A program made the position numbers and the translations under genes. DNA of 64,000 nucleotides. Origin: Halobaculum magnesiiphilum. Lineage in GTDB: Archaea > Halobacteriota > Halobacteria > Halobacteriales > Haloferacaceae. Below are positions 42,754-51,072 of this stretch, piece by piece. The stretch covers positions 62,001 through 126,000 of the forward strand of contig NZ_CP081958.1 in NCBI RefSeq assembly GCF_019823105.1, in the 5' to 3' direction. Position 1 is the stretch's first letter, and each line of letters starts with the position of its first letter. Below the pieces are notes generated by a model. That model saw only the letters and a program-made list of their open reading frames with translations, was not told where the DNA came from and did no database searches.

Positions 42754-44514
42754 TCAGACGAGCAACAGCAGCGCGACGACGACCAGCAGGACGACCAGCA
42801 GCACGCTGGTTCCGAACCCGGCTCGGAGGTCGACCTCCGTCCGCTCGCGTGCGCCGTTGGTCAGCGCGTCGTCGCCGGCGACGACGCCGACCGCGCCGAA
42901 CCGGTCGAGCGTTCCCGCGGGGTCCCTGACGGCCCCCGCGATCGCGCCCGAGGCGGCGACGACCGCGCGGTCGACGGCCGCGTACAGCTCGGTGACGCCG
43001 ACGACGAGCGCGCGGGTGCCGTAAAAGCCCGCACGGTTGTAGATCGCGTCCACGTCGGGGACGCGGCCGACCTTCGAGAGCGGCTTCTTCACGATCGCGA
43101 AGCCGACTACGCCCAGCGCCGCGAGGATCAGGCCCTCCTGCACGTGGGGAACGGTGTAGGTCGTGTACTCGTAGCTTCCCGTGTCAGGCAGCACCGCGAA
43201 CAGCGCCGGCGGGTAGAGGCCGAACACGACACACAGCACGGCGACGGTTCCCATCGCGACCTTCTGGCCGACGTTCGCCGGCCGCACGTCGCCGCCGTAC
43301 TCGCCGTGGAGGAACACGTAGTACCCCAGCTTGATGAACGAGAGGAACGTGCCAACCCCGCCCGCAAGCAGGAGGTACCAGATCACGTCGTAGTGCTTCT
43401 TGTGGGCGGCCGCGATCACCATCCCCTTCGAGACGAAGCCGTTGAACCCGGGGAACCCCGCGATCGACAGCGCTGCGATCAGGAACGCGGCGGCGGTGAG
43501 CGGGAGGTGTCGCCAGAGGCCGCCCAGCTCCTCCAGGTGCTCCTCGCCGGTGCGGTAGATGACGACGCCGACGGTCATGAACAGCAGGCTCTTGTAGAGG
43601 ATGTGGTTGAACACGTGGCCGAAGGCGCCGGCGGTCGCGAGCGCGCCGCCGAGGCCGACGCCGGCGACCATGTAGCCGACCTGCGACTGGATGTGATACG
43701 AGAGCAGCCGGCGCATGTCGCCCTGCAGCAGCGCCATCCCGGCGCCGAAGACGGCCATCAGCGCGCCCATGTACGCCACCGCGAGCTCGCCCTCGGGGAA
43801 CGCCCGGAACATCCCGTACACGCCGGTCTTGGTCGTGTACACGCACAGGAAGACGCTGGCGGCGATGTGCGGACGCGGGTACGTGTCGGGCAGCCACGCG
43901 TGCAGGCCGATGAAGCCCACGTTGACGCCGATGCCCACCGCCGCGAGCACGGGGGCGACGACACCAGCGAGCCCGTCGCCGGTGAACACGAACGTCCCCG
44001 TCTCCACGTAGTGCCAGACGATCGCGCCCAGCAGGAGCGTGCCGCCGATGCCGTGCAGGAGGGCGTACCGGAAGCCCGCCCGCACCGCGCGGCCGCCGTA
44101 GTGCCACACCAGGAGCGTGCTGGTGACGGCCATCAGCTCCCAGAAGACGATCAGCGTGAGCCAGTCGCCGCCGAAGACGGCGCCGAGGCTCGTGCCGACG
44201 TAGCCCAACGCGAAGGCGGTCTGGCGCTCGTCGGCGCCGCTGGCCCACGAGTACAGCACCGCGATCGCGCCGATGAAGCCGAAGATGACGCCCATCAGCC
44301 GCGAGAAGCCGTCCACGTTGAACAGGACGGCGTCGAAGCCGAACAGCAGCGTCGGGAGGTGCGCGCCGCCCGGCACGAGCCACACGTACGGCACGACCGC
44401 CGCGGTCGCAAGCACGCCGAGCGCGTGGCCGGCACGGCGACCCAGCAGCGGGACGACCAGCGCCGCCGCCAGCACGAACAGGAACGGCGGGATCAGCGGG
44501 TCGATCACCGCCAT
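42754..44514 (-). CDS. Antiporter-like proton channel subunit (MrpD/NuoL family), third copy
   Basis: Last gene of the Mrp-type operon, 586 residues with about 14-16 membrane helices. The proton-translocating core is visible: GGDWLTLIVFWELMAVTSTLLVWHYG holds the conserved helix-5 Glu, LHAWLPDTYPRPH the helix-7 region, and LLSYHIQSQVGYMVAG the antiporter motif. After the core there is a C-terminal extension ending in a single strongly hydrophobic helix (LLVVLLVVVALLLLV). It starts one base inside the upstream stop. It could equally be called MrpA-like or NuoL-like. Confidence 0.88.
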   Translation of the reverse strand: MAVIDPLIPPFLFVLAAALVVPLLGRRAGHALGVLATAAVVPYVWLVPGGAHLPTLLFGFDAVLFNVDGFSRLMGVIFGFIGAIAVLYSWASGADERQTAFALGYVGTSLGAVFGGDWLTLIVFWELMAVTSTLLVWHYGGRAVRAGFRYALLHGIGGTLLLGAIVWHYVETGTFVFTGDGLAGVVAPVLAAVGIGVNVGFIGLHAWLPDTYPRPHIAASVFLCVYTTKTGVYGMFRAFPEGELAVAYMGALMAVFGAGMALLQGDMRRLLSYHIQSQVGYMVAGVGLGGALATAGAFGHVFNHILYKSLLFMTVGVVIYRTGEEHLEELGGLWRHLPLTAAAFLIAALSIAGFPGFNGFVSKGMVIAAAHKKHYDVIWYLLLAGGVGTFLSFIKLGYYVFLHGEYGGDVRPANVGQKVAMGTVAVLCVVFGLYPPALFAVLPDTGSYEYTTYTVPHVQEGLILAALGVVGFAIVKKPLSKVGRVPDVDAIYNRAGFYGTRALVVGVTELYAAVDRAVVAASGAIAGAVRDPAGTLDRFGAVGVVAGDDALTNGARERTEVDLRAGFGTSVLLVVLLVVVALLLLV

Positions 44515-46175
44515 CAGACGGTCACCCCCGTGGCACCCGCGACGATCAGGCGGACGACCCTGAGGAACACCGCGCCGTCGGGGACGATCCCGAGGGCGAC
44601 CGAGCCGAGGGCGGTGACGAGGATCGGCGCGAGCATGAACCACGTCGACTCGCCGCCGGTCCAGCCGCGGCGCTCCCAGCCGCCGCCGTGGCCGTCGCCG
44701 GCGTCGCGGTCGGACGCGTCGCCCCCGTCGGCGACCGCGTCGGTGTCGGTCCCCGCGTCGTCGCCCGCCTCGGCGGCGGCCGCGCGACCCCACGACAGCC
44801 GGCCGCCGAGCGGTCCCTCGACGAGCGGCTTCTCGTCGCTCTCCTCGGGCGACTCGAAGAAGGCGGTGTAGACGACCGGCCAGAAGTAGCCGATGTTGAG
44901 CACGCCCGAGACGAGCAGCGCGACCGCGAACAGCGTCTCGCCCGCCGTTATCGACCCGATGAGCAGGAAGTACTTGCTCACGAAGCCGGCGACCAGCGGG
45001 ATGCCCGCCATCCCCGCCGCGGCGACGGCGAACGCCGCCATCGTCAGCGGCATCCGTCTCCCGATGCCGGCCATGTCGGAGATGTCGTCGGTGTGGGTCT
45101 CGACGTGGATCGCGCCGGCGGCGAAGAACAGGGTGATCTTCATGAACCCGTGGGCCGGGATGTGCAGCAGGCCGCCCACAAGCGACGTGGGCGCCAACAC
45201 CGCCAGTCCGAGGACGATGTACGACAGCTGGCTCACCGTCGAGAAGGCGAGCCGGCGCTTGAGGTTGTCCTGTCTGAGCGCGATCACGGACGCGACGACG
45301 AGCGTGAACGCCGCGACCGTAGCCAGCGGAAGCCCCATCCCGAGGTCGCCGACTGTCTCCGGCCCGAACACGTCCAGGACGACGCGCGCGATGCCGAAGA
45401 CGCCGCTTTTCACGACCGCGACCGCGTGCAGCAGCGCCGACACCGGCGTCGGCGCGACCATCGCGTCGGGCAGCCACGAGTGCAGCGGCATCAGCGCCGC
45501 CTTGACGCCGAACCCGGACGCGAGCAGCGCGAACGCCAACCGGGCGAACATCGGGTCCGCCGAGGCGAGTCCCTCGATGCCGCCGGGGGTGAACGCGACC
45601 GTTCCCGTGAGCCAGTAGACGAGCGCGGTCCCCGCCAGCACGGCGACGCCGCCGCCGAAGGTGTACGCGAGGTACTTCCGGGCGGCCGAGCGCGCCTCGT
45701 CGGTCTCGTCGTGGGCGACGAGCGGGTACGTCGCCACGGTGAGCAGCTCGTAGAAGACGAAGATCACCAGCAGGTTCGACGCGAACGCGACGCCCACCGC
45801 CGCCGAGACGCTGGCGGCGAAGGCGGCGAAATAGCGAGTCTGGGCGTGCTCGTCGAGCCCGCGCATGTACCCGATGCTGTAGCTGCTGGTGACGATCCAC
45901 AGGAAGCTCGCGAGCAACGCGAAGAGGATGCCCAGCGCGTCCGCCTCCAGCGCGAACCGGGCGCCCGGAAGGAACGACCCCAGGTCGGTGACGTACGTGT
46001 CGCCGGCGAGGACGCCGGGGACCATGCTGACGACGATGCCGAACTTCGCGAGCGCCGCGACCGCGGTCCACGACTCGCGGAGGTTGGGTCGGCTCCCGGA
46101 CAGCAGGATCGGTCCGATGGCGACGGCGGAGACGAGCACGGCCGCGAGCGGTCTGAGTGAGGTAATATCGGTCAT
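44514..46175 (-). CDS. mnhD: Antiporter-like proton channel subunit (MrpD family), second copy
   Basis: A 553-residue membrane protein with about 14 helices. The core motifs include NLLVIFVFYELLTVATYPLVAH (helix-5 Glu), ALMPLHSWLPDAMVAPTPVSALLHAVAVVKSG and DNLKRRLAFSTVSQLSYIVLGL. A hydrophilic loop of about 70 residues, rich in Asp and Gly, is inserted before the last helix. The start ATG overlaps the stop of the upstream mnhD paralog by 4 bases. Confidence 0.9.
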   Translation of the reverse strand: MTDITSLRPLAAVLVSAVAIGPILLSGSRPNLRESWTAVAALAKFGIVVSMVPGVLAGDTYVTDLGSFLPGARFALEADALGILFALLASFLWIVTSSYSIGYMRGLDEHAQTRYFAAFAASVSAAVGVAFASNLLVIFVFYELLTVATYPLVAHDETDEARSAARKYLAYTFGGGVAVLAGTALVYWLTGTVAFTPGGIEGLASADPMFARLAFALLASGFGVKAALMPLHSWLPDAMVAPTPVSALLHAVAVVKSGVFGIARVVLDVFGPETVGDLGMGLPLATVAAFTLVVASVIALRQDNLKRRLAFSTVSQLSYIVLGLAVLAPTSLVGGLLHIPAHGFMKITLFFAAGAIHVETHTDDISDMAGIGRRMPLTMAAFAVAAAGMAGIPLVAGFVSKYFLLIGSITAGETLFAVALLVSGVLNIGYFWPVVYTAFFESPEESDEKPLVEGPLGGRLSWGRAAAAEAGDDAGTDTDAVADGGDASDRDAGDGHGGGWERRGWTGGESTWFMLAPILVTALGSVALGIVPDGAVFLRVVRLIVAGATGVTV

Positions 46176-47704
46176 GAGAGGAGCACCTCCACGGTCGGGG
46201 CGAGGGCGGATTCGTACGCCGGGACGGCCGCCCCGAGGCCGACGGCGAGCAGCGCCGCCGCGAGGACGGCGGCGACCATTCCGAGCGAGACGCCGCGATC
46301 GGCGAGGGAGTCGCCGCCGGCGTCGTGTCCGTCGCCGCCGTCGGCGACGGCAGCGTCGGCGTCGGCAGCCGAACCGGTCCCCGCCCCCGCGGGCGTCTCG
46401 CGGAAGAACATCCGTTCGAGCAGGCGCGCGAAGTACGCGAGCGTCAGCAGCGTCGACAGGAGGATGACGATCGCGAGCCCCCACGCGCCAGCCTCCAGCG
46501 TGCCGACGACGATGTACCACTTGCCGAAGAAGCCGATCGCCGGCGGCACGCCCACCATCCCGAGCGCGAGCGTCCCGAAGCCGGCGGCGGCGACGGGCAT
46601 CCGCGAGCCGAGCCCGTCGTAGTCGGCGACCGAACGGCCGCCGACGCCGGTGGCGACCAGCCCGGCCGCGAGGAACAGCCCGCCCTTCATCACCGCGTGG
46701 CCCACGAGGTGGACCGTAAGCCCGACCAGCGCCGTCGCGTTCGTCACCGACAGCGCGGCGACGACGAGCCCGAACTGCGAGACCGACGAGTACGCGAGCA
46801 TCCGCTTGATGTTCGTCTGGGAGACGGCCAGGCCGCTCCCGACGACGATGCTGACGGCCGCTGTCGCCGCCAGCAGCGGGCGCGCGAACGCGACCGCATC
46901 CAGGAACTCGGGCGTGAACACTGTGAGCACGATCCGGACGAGCGCGTACGCGCTCACCGTCGACACGAGCGAGGCGATGAGCGCGCTCACCGAGTCGGGC
47001 GCGCCCGCGTACGCGTCGGGCTGCCAGGTGTGCAGCGGGAACATCGCGACCTTGACGAACAGCCCGACGACGATGAACGCGAACGCCGCCCGGACGAGGG
47101 GCGACGCGTAGCCGACGGCCGCCAGCTCGTTCGCCAGGTCGGCCATGTTGAGCGTCCCCGTCGAGATGTACGCGTAGCCGACGCCAAGCAGGTACAGCGA
47201 GGCGCCGAACGTGCCGACGAGGAGGTACTTCAGGCCGGCGACCGCCGAGCGCCCGCCCTCGCCGCTGGCGACGAGCGCGTAGGCGGTCAGGCCGGTGATC
47301 TCGAGGAAGACGTACATGTTGAACGCGTCCCCGGTGATCGACATCCCCGTGAGCCCGGTGACGAGCAGGAGATACGTCGAGTAGAAGCGGTTCGAGCGCG
47401 GCCCGGCGCGGCGCGCGTACGCGAGCACGCCGAGCGCGACGACCGCCACCAGCACGACCATCGTCGCCGACAACCCGTCGACGAGCAGTTCGATGCCGTA
47501 CGGGATCGTGAAGTCGCCGACCGCGTAGCTCCCGGGGGCGCCCGAGAGGCCGTCGGCCGCGAACGCGACCGCGCCGGCGACCTGCACGGACAGCGTCGCG
47601 GCGGCGACGTACCAGCCGGAGCGGTCCCAGCGGATCCCCGCCAGGAGCGACACCAACGACCCCAGGATCGGGAGCACGACGAGCAGCGCCGGAAGGTCAC
47701 TCAC
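46172..47704 (-). CDS. mnhD: Cation/proton antiporter subunit D, first copy
   Basis: A 510-residue channel subunit directly after the C subunit, the standard place for MrpD. Motifs: FNMYVFLEITGLTAYALVASG (helix-5 Glu), FPLHTWQPDAYAGAPDSVSALIASLVSTVSAYALVR, and NIKRMLAYSSVSQFGLVVAAL. A short acidic loop (about 435-465) precedes the last helix. Together with the C subunit it forms the core antiporter module. It overlaps the C gene by 8 bases and the next paralog by 4. Confidence 0.92.
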   Translation of the reverse strand: MSDLPALLVVLPILGSLVSLLAGIRWDRSGWYVAAATLSVQVAGAVAFAADGLSGAPGSYAVGDFTIPYGIELLVDGLSATMVVLVAVVALGVLAYARRAGPRSNRFYSTYLLLVTGLTGMSITGDAFNMYVFLEITGLTAYALVASGEGGRSAVAGLKYLLVGTFGASLYLLGVGYAYISTGTLNMADLANELAAVGYASPLVRAAFAFIVVGLFVKVAMFPLHTWQPDAYAGAPDSVSALIASLVSTVSAYALVRIVLTVFTPEFLDAVAFARPLLAATAAVSIVVGSGLAVSQTNIKRMLAYSSVSQFGLVVAALSVTNATALVGLTVHLVGHAVMKGGLFLAAGLVATGVGGRSVADYDGLGSRMPVAAAGFGTLALGMVGVPPAIGFFGKWYIVVGTLEAGAWGLAIVILLSTLLTLAYFARLLERMFFRETPAGAGTGSAADADAAVADGGDGHDAGGDSLADRGVSLGMVAAVLAAALLAVGLGAAVPAYESALAPTVEVLLS

Positions 47705-48053
47705 CGTCGTTCACCTCCGCGATCAGGTCCGCGCGAAGCGTCCCGTACTCCCCGTAGATGCGGACGATGAGCCCCAGCGCGACCGCGGTGAGGCTCACCC
47801 CGACGACGATGGCCGTCAGGATGAGCACGTGCGGCAGCGGGCTCACGTACGGCCCCGGCTCGGACAAAAGCGGCGCGGACGCGCCGGTCACGTACGCCGA
47901 GGCGATGAAGAACAGGAAGATCCCCGTCTGGAAGACGTTCATCCCGATCACCTTCTTGACCAGGTTTCGGTCCCCGATCAGCATGTGGGCGCCGATCCCG
48001 AGCAGGAGGAACGCGACGACGAAGTACGCCCGGTCGACGAGCACGTCGATCAC
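47697..48053 (-). CDS. mnhC: Cation/proton antiporter subunit C (NuoK-like)
   Basis: A 118-residue protein with three membrane helices, matching MrpC/NuoK. GIGAHMLIGDRNLVKKVIGMNVFQTGIFLFFI and PLPHVLILTAIVVGVSLTAVALGLIVRIY are the typical segments. It overlaps the B and D genes. Confidence 0.93.
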   Translation of the reverse strand: MIDVLVDRAYFVVAFLLLGIGAHMLIGDRNLVKKVIGMNVFQTGIFLFFIASAYVTGASAPLLSEPGPYVSPLPHVLILTAIVVGVSLTAVALGLIVRIYGEYGTLRADLIAEVNDGE

Positions 48054-48553
48054 TCCTCCACCTCCTCGGCCTCGTCCGTCGCGTGGCCGGCCGCCAGCGC
48101 GAAGAACAGGCCGACGACGGTGCCGGAGACGATGATCCCGATCCCGACCTCGACCAGCTCGATGCCGTACTTGCTGGCGTGCGACACCGGGATCGCGGTG
48201 TACTCGAGGAACGCCCCGCCGAAGGCGACCGCGGCCAGGCCGATCCCCATGAACAGCGCGACGCCGAAGACCACTAGGACCGTCAGGAACGACGCCGACA
48301 GCCAGTCGCGGGTCGGCCCGACGCCGAAGGCGATCGCGATCATCAGGATCACCGTCCCGACGATGACGCCGCCCTGGAAGCCGCCGCCGGCGGAGTCGGC
48401 GCCGTGGAACATCACGAACGCGCCGAGCGTGAACACGAACGGCGCGACGACCCGGACGGTCGCCATGATGATCGGGCTCTCGACGTACGGACGGGCGGGG
48501 GCGTCGCCGACGGCGAACTCGTCGTCGCCGTCGGCGGTCGACGACGAGCTCAT
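48050..48553 (-). CDS. mnhB: Cation/proton antiporter subunit B
   Basis: A 167-residue protein of the MnhB/MbhF family with four membrane helices. The conserved segment is FVMFHGADSAGGGFQGGVIVGTVILMIAIAFG; an acidic, Ser-rich N-terminus of 20 residues precedes it. The ATG at 48551-48553 overlaps the stop of the preceding gene. Confidence 0.92.
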   Translation of the reverse strand: MSSSSTADGDDEFAVGDAPARPYVESPIIMATVRVVAPFVFTLGAFVMFHGADSAGGGFQGGVIVGTVILMIAIAFGVGPTRDWLSASFLTVLVVFGVALFMGIGLAAVAFGGAFLEYTAIPVSHASKYGIELVEVGIGIIVSGTVVGLFFALAAGHATDEAEEVEE

Positions 48554-49083
48554 GCCAACACCCCTCGGTCGAGCACGACCAGCAGTCCGATGAGCGCGGC
48601 GAAGACGACGACCGCCTCGCCGAGGGTGTCGAACCCGCGGTAGGCCGCGAGCACCGCCGTCACGGCGTTCTCTACCTCGGTCTCCGTGTAGGCGTTCTCC
48701 AGGTAGTAGTTCGTCACCCGGGAGGTCGCCACCGGCGTCGAGGCAGACCCGACCGCCGGGAGCGCCGACAGCGTCGTCGCCAGCGCGGCCACGAGCAGCC
48801 CGGAGACGCCGAGGGCCGTCACGTCGATGTCGACGAACAGGTCGTCGCCGGCGGGCCTGACGGTTTTCGCGATCGTCAACAGGAACAGCACCGTCGTCAC
48901 GCCGGCGCCGACGGCGGCCTCGGTCAGCCCCACGTCCGGCGCGCGCAACAGGAGCCAGACGACGGCGATACCCAGGCTGTAGGCCGCGAAGGCGATGATC
49001 GACGCGAGCACGTCGCGAAGCAGCGCCGTCGCGAACGCACAGCCGAGCACGAACGCCAGGATCGCCCACTCGACGGGCGTCAC
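48550..49083 (-). CDS. MrpA C-terminal-type subunit (fused MbhD- and MbhE-like domains)
   Basis: A 177-residue membrane protein corresponding to the last part of a bacterial MrpA. Its first half (LASIIAFAAYSLGIAVVWLLLRAPDVGLTEAAVGAGVTTVLFLLTI) matches the MbhD/DUF4040 region; the second half ends in ENAVTAVLAAYRGFDTLGEAVVVFAALIGLLVVL, the MbhE-like region. In Mbh-type complexes these are two separate small genes; here they are one. A full-length MrpA is absent from the operon. Confidence 0.85.
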   Translation of the reverse strand: MTPVEWAILAFVLGCAFATALLRDVLASIIAFAAYSLGIAVVWLLLRAPDVGLTEAAVGAGVTTVLFLLTIAKTVRPAGDDLFVDIDVTALGVSGLLVAALATTLSALPAVGSASTPVATSRVTNYYLENAYTETEVENAVTAVLAAYRGFDTLGEAVVVFAALIGLLVVLDRGVLA

Positions 49084-49511
49084 CGGCGCTCACCCCCGTC
49101 GGTGGCGGCGCCGTCCGGGTCGCCGTCGGCGGGGTCGCGACCGCCGTCCGCCGCGTCGGCGCCGGGCGCGTCGTCCGTGTCGGCCTCGTCGGCGCCCCCG
49201 TCGGCGTCCTCGACGGTCCACGGTTCGATGCCCTGATCTGCGGCCGCCCGCGTGATGGCGTGGGCGGCGGTCGGGTTGGTGATGAACATGAAGACGATCA
49301 ACAGCACGAGCTTGAGCGTGTCGACGCCCGCATCGAGCGCGAGCGCGGCCGCCCCGAGCGTGAGCACCGCCCCGAGCGTGTCGCTCTTGGAGGCGCTGTG
49401 GGTCCGAGTGTAGAGATCCGGCAGCCTGATCAGACCGACAGCGGCGACGACTCCGAAGAAGAGGCCGCCCGCGAGCAGCGCGATCACGGCCGCCTCGGTG
49501 AGCGTCACCAT
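49080..49511 (-). CDS. mnhG: Cation/proton antiporter subunit G
   Basis: A 143-residue MnhG/PhaG-family protein with three membrane helices. The signature is GLIRLPDLYTRTHSASKSDTLGAVLTL, followed by LKLVLLIVFMFITNPTAAHAITRAA. The last 45 residues are an acidic, Asp/Gly-rich tail. Start and stop overlap or abut its neighbours. Confidence 0.93.
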   Translation of the reverse strand: MVTLTEAAVIALLAGGLFFGVVAAVGLIRLPDLYTRTHSASKSDTLGAVLTLGAAALALDAGVDTLKLVLLIVFMFITNPTAAHAITRAAADQGIEPWTVEDADGGADEADTDDAPGADAADGGRDPADGDPDGAATDGGERR

Positions 49512-49787
49512 CTACAGCACCCCCCCGCGCTCGACGGTGAACTTCGAGATCGCGATGCTCATCAGGAAGTTGAGCAGCGCGTACACGAGCGCGATGTCGA
49601 GCGCGCCCGGCGTGTCGGTCGCCGCGGCGAACAGCGCCGCGATCACGACCGTGTTCGAGCCGACGACGTTCACCGCGATGACGCGGTCCTGCATCGTCGG
49701 TCCCTTCACCGCGCGGTAGAGCACCACGAGCGAGACGAGCACGAACCCCGCGGCGGCCGCCAGCAGCGCGTCGGTGACGAGCGTCAC
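49512..49787 (-). CDS. mnhF: Cation/proton antiporter subunit F
   Basis: A 91-residue MnhF-family protein with three membrane helices and the family segment VLYRAVKGPTMQDRVIAVNVVGSNTVVIAALFA. The GTG at 49785-49787 overlaps the E subunit stop by 4 bases. Confidence 0.92.
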   Translation of the reverse strand: MTLVTDALLAAAAGFVLVSLVVLYRAVKGPTMQDRVIAVNVVGSNTVVIAALFAAATDTPGALDIALVYALLNFLMSIAISKFTVERGGVL

Positions 49788-50833
49788 TCCTCCACCTCCT
49801 CGCGCTCGCTCGGCGAGGGACGTCGGGCCGCCGAGCGGCCATAGAAGACGAACCGAACGGCACGCTCGAGCTTCCCGTCCAGCAGGTCCTCGCGGGCGCC
49901 GGGGGTCAGCGAGTGGATGGTGAAGTGCCGGCGCTGCACGTCGACGGTCAGCGTCCCGGGCGTGAGCGTGATGCTGTTCGCCAGCGTCGCCGCGGGGACG
50001 GTCGACCACACGTCCGCGTCGAACTCGACCATCTTCGGGTCGATCGGCAGCGACGGGTGCAACACCACGTACGCGATCTGGATGTTCGCCTTCGCGATCT
50101 CCCACAGCAGGAAGACGGCGTACAGACAGAGCCGCCCGAACTGGACGGTCAGCCGCCGCAGGTCGACCGCGCCGGTGAAGGAGACGTGCCACAGCGTGGC
50201 GGCGACCGCGCCGGCCGACGCCGCGCCCGTCAGGAGGTTGTACGGCGTGAGCGACCAGCCGGCGAGGAACAGGTAGAATCCGGCGGACAGGCCGAACAGC
50301 AGCAGGAACTGCCCGACGCCGGACCGACGGACGAGCCGCCCTCGCCGAGTTTCGCGCTCGACCGTGGCCTCCTCGACGTCGAGCCCGGTTCCCTTGATCT
50401 CCCACTCCAGCGCCGGCAGCAGCGGCGTCGCGCCGGTCGGCCGGTACTCGGGGTCGAGCACGACCCGGCGCACGCCCCGATCCTCGGCGTACTCGGCGAT
50501 CGCGTCGGCGTAGTCGCCGGGGCTGAACAGGTACTCGTCGGCGCCGACGACCGCGGTCTCGACGGACACCAAGTCGCCGTTGTCGCCCCGGTCCTCCTCG
50601 ACCCACAGCTCGATCCGTTCGAGCAGGTCGTTCGCCCGGTCGTACTCGTCGCCGACGGCGCCGCGGCTCGACAGCGGGAACACGAAGTGAAGCGTCGACG
50701 GCTCGCCGGACTCGACGGCCTGTCGGACGACGAACCCGACCGTGTTCCGGAGCGTGCTCGACTCCTCGACGGGGACCACGATATCGCCGGACGGCGCGGC
50801 TTCCTCGGCGGGTTCGGCGTCGCCGTCGGTCAC
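49784..50833 (-). CDS. mnhE: Cation/proton antiporter subunit E with N-terminal Usp-like domain
   Basis: First recognisable gene of the antiporter operon, 349 residues. Residues about 165-345 are MnhE: two or three membrane helices, then LWEIAKANIQIAYVVLHPSLPIDPKMVEF and NSITLTPGTLTVDV, the family signature. Residues 15-140 (DIVVPVEESSTLRNTVGFVVRQA... VVLDPEYRPTG) look like a universal-stress-protein-type alpha/beta domain, absent from bacterial MnhE (about 160 residues). The GTG start at 50833 overlaps the end of a 23-codon open frame. Confidence 0.9.
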   Translation of the reverse strand: MTDGDAEPAEEAAPSGDIVVPVEESSTLRNTVGFVVRQAVESGEPSTLHFVFPLSSRGAVGDEYDRANDLLERIELWVEEDRGDNGDLVSVETAVVGADEYLFSPGDYADAIAEYAEDRGVRRVVLDPEYRPTGATPLLPALEWEIKGTGLDVEEATVERETRRGRLVRRSGVGQFLLLFGLSAGFYLFLAGWSLTPYNLLTGAASAGAVAATLWHVSFTGAVDLRRLTVQFGRLCLYAVFLLWEIAKANIQIAYVVLHPSLPIDPKMVEFDADVWSTVPAATLANSITLTPGTLTVDVQRRHFTIHSLTPGAREDLLDGKLERAVRFVFYGRSAARRPSPSEREEVEE

Positions 50834-50901
50834 GACGTCCCCTCCGGTTCGAGGCGACCGGCCCGGTCGGCGCGGGTGCGTCGGCGGTAGCTGGTTGGCA
50901 T
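50830..50901 (-). CDS. Possible 23-residue leader ORF of the antiporter operon
   Basis: An ATG at 50899-50901 opens a frame of 23 codons (MPTSYRRRTRADRAGRLEPE...) whose TGA overlaps the mnhE GTG start as GTGA, the same coupling used between real genes in this window. The peptide is Arg-rich and has no family. In GC-rich DNA a frame of this length can be open by chance, so it is only a candidate. Confidence 0.25.
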   Translation of the reverse strand: MPTSYRRRTRADRAGRLEPEGTS

Positions 50902-50950
50902 CACGGGCTGTTGTGCCGTCGTTGGACTGAGCGGATCAAAACCGTTGTGA

Positions 50951-50966
50951 TCCCGCGTACGCGGGA
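50951..50966. terminator. 16-bp perfect palindrome between coaBC and mnhE
   Basis: TCCCGCGTACGCGGGA reads the same on both strands and can form a strong stem. On the minus strand it follows the coaBC repeat array and is followed 9 bases later by TTTT, so it could end coaBC transcription. It could also be an operator for the antiporter operon, whose start lies about 118 bases further on. Confidence 0.45.
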
Positions 50967-50980
50967 GCGCGACCACGGGT

Positions 50981-51072
50981 GGCGATCTCACGGGTCCACG
51001 GCTGTCGATCGCACCCGAGTACGGGCACGGATCTCACCTGAGCACGTGAGCCGATCTCACCCGAACACGGCA
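50981..51072 (-). repeat. Four-copy, 23-bp tandem repeat across the coaBC stop
   Basis: Four consecutive 23-base units: 50981-51003, 51004-51026, 51027-51049 and 51050-51072. All share the plus-strand core GATCTCACCCG with few changes (GATCGCACCCG, GATCTCACCTG, GATCTCACGGG). The right-hand unit holds the TGA stop of coaBC (51057-51059). Two other units repeat the TGA at 51034-51036 and 50988-50990; the remaining one has TGC. Confidence 0.9.

Noticed and set aside
42598-44871. Plus-strand frame of 757 codons opposite the antiporter subunits
   Set aside because: The product is His/Arg/Asp-rich low complexity, the usual complement of GC-rich membrane protein genes.
44515-46071. In-frame extension upstream of the third antiporter-like subunit, giving 1105 codons
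   Set aside because: The added part is Arg/Gly-rich and overlaps the second antiporter subunit in another frame. The ATG at 44512-44514 gives a normal membrane N-terminus.
50981-51072. CRISPR array at the 23-bp repeats
   Set aside because: The units adjoin directly with no spacers, are degenerate, and overlap a coding end; no cas gene is near.
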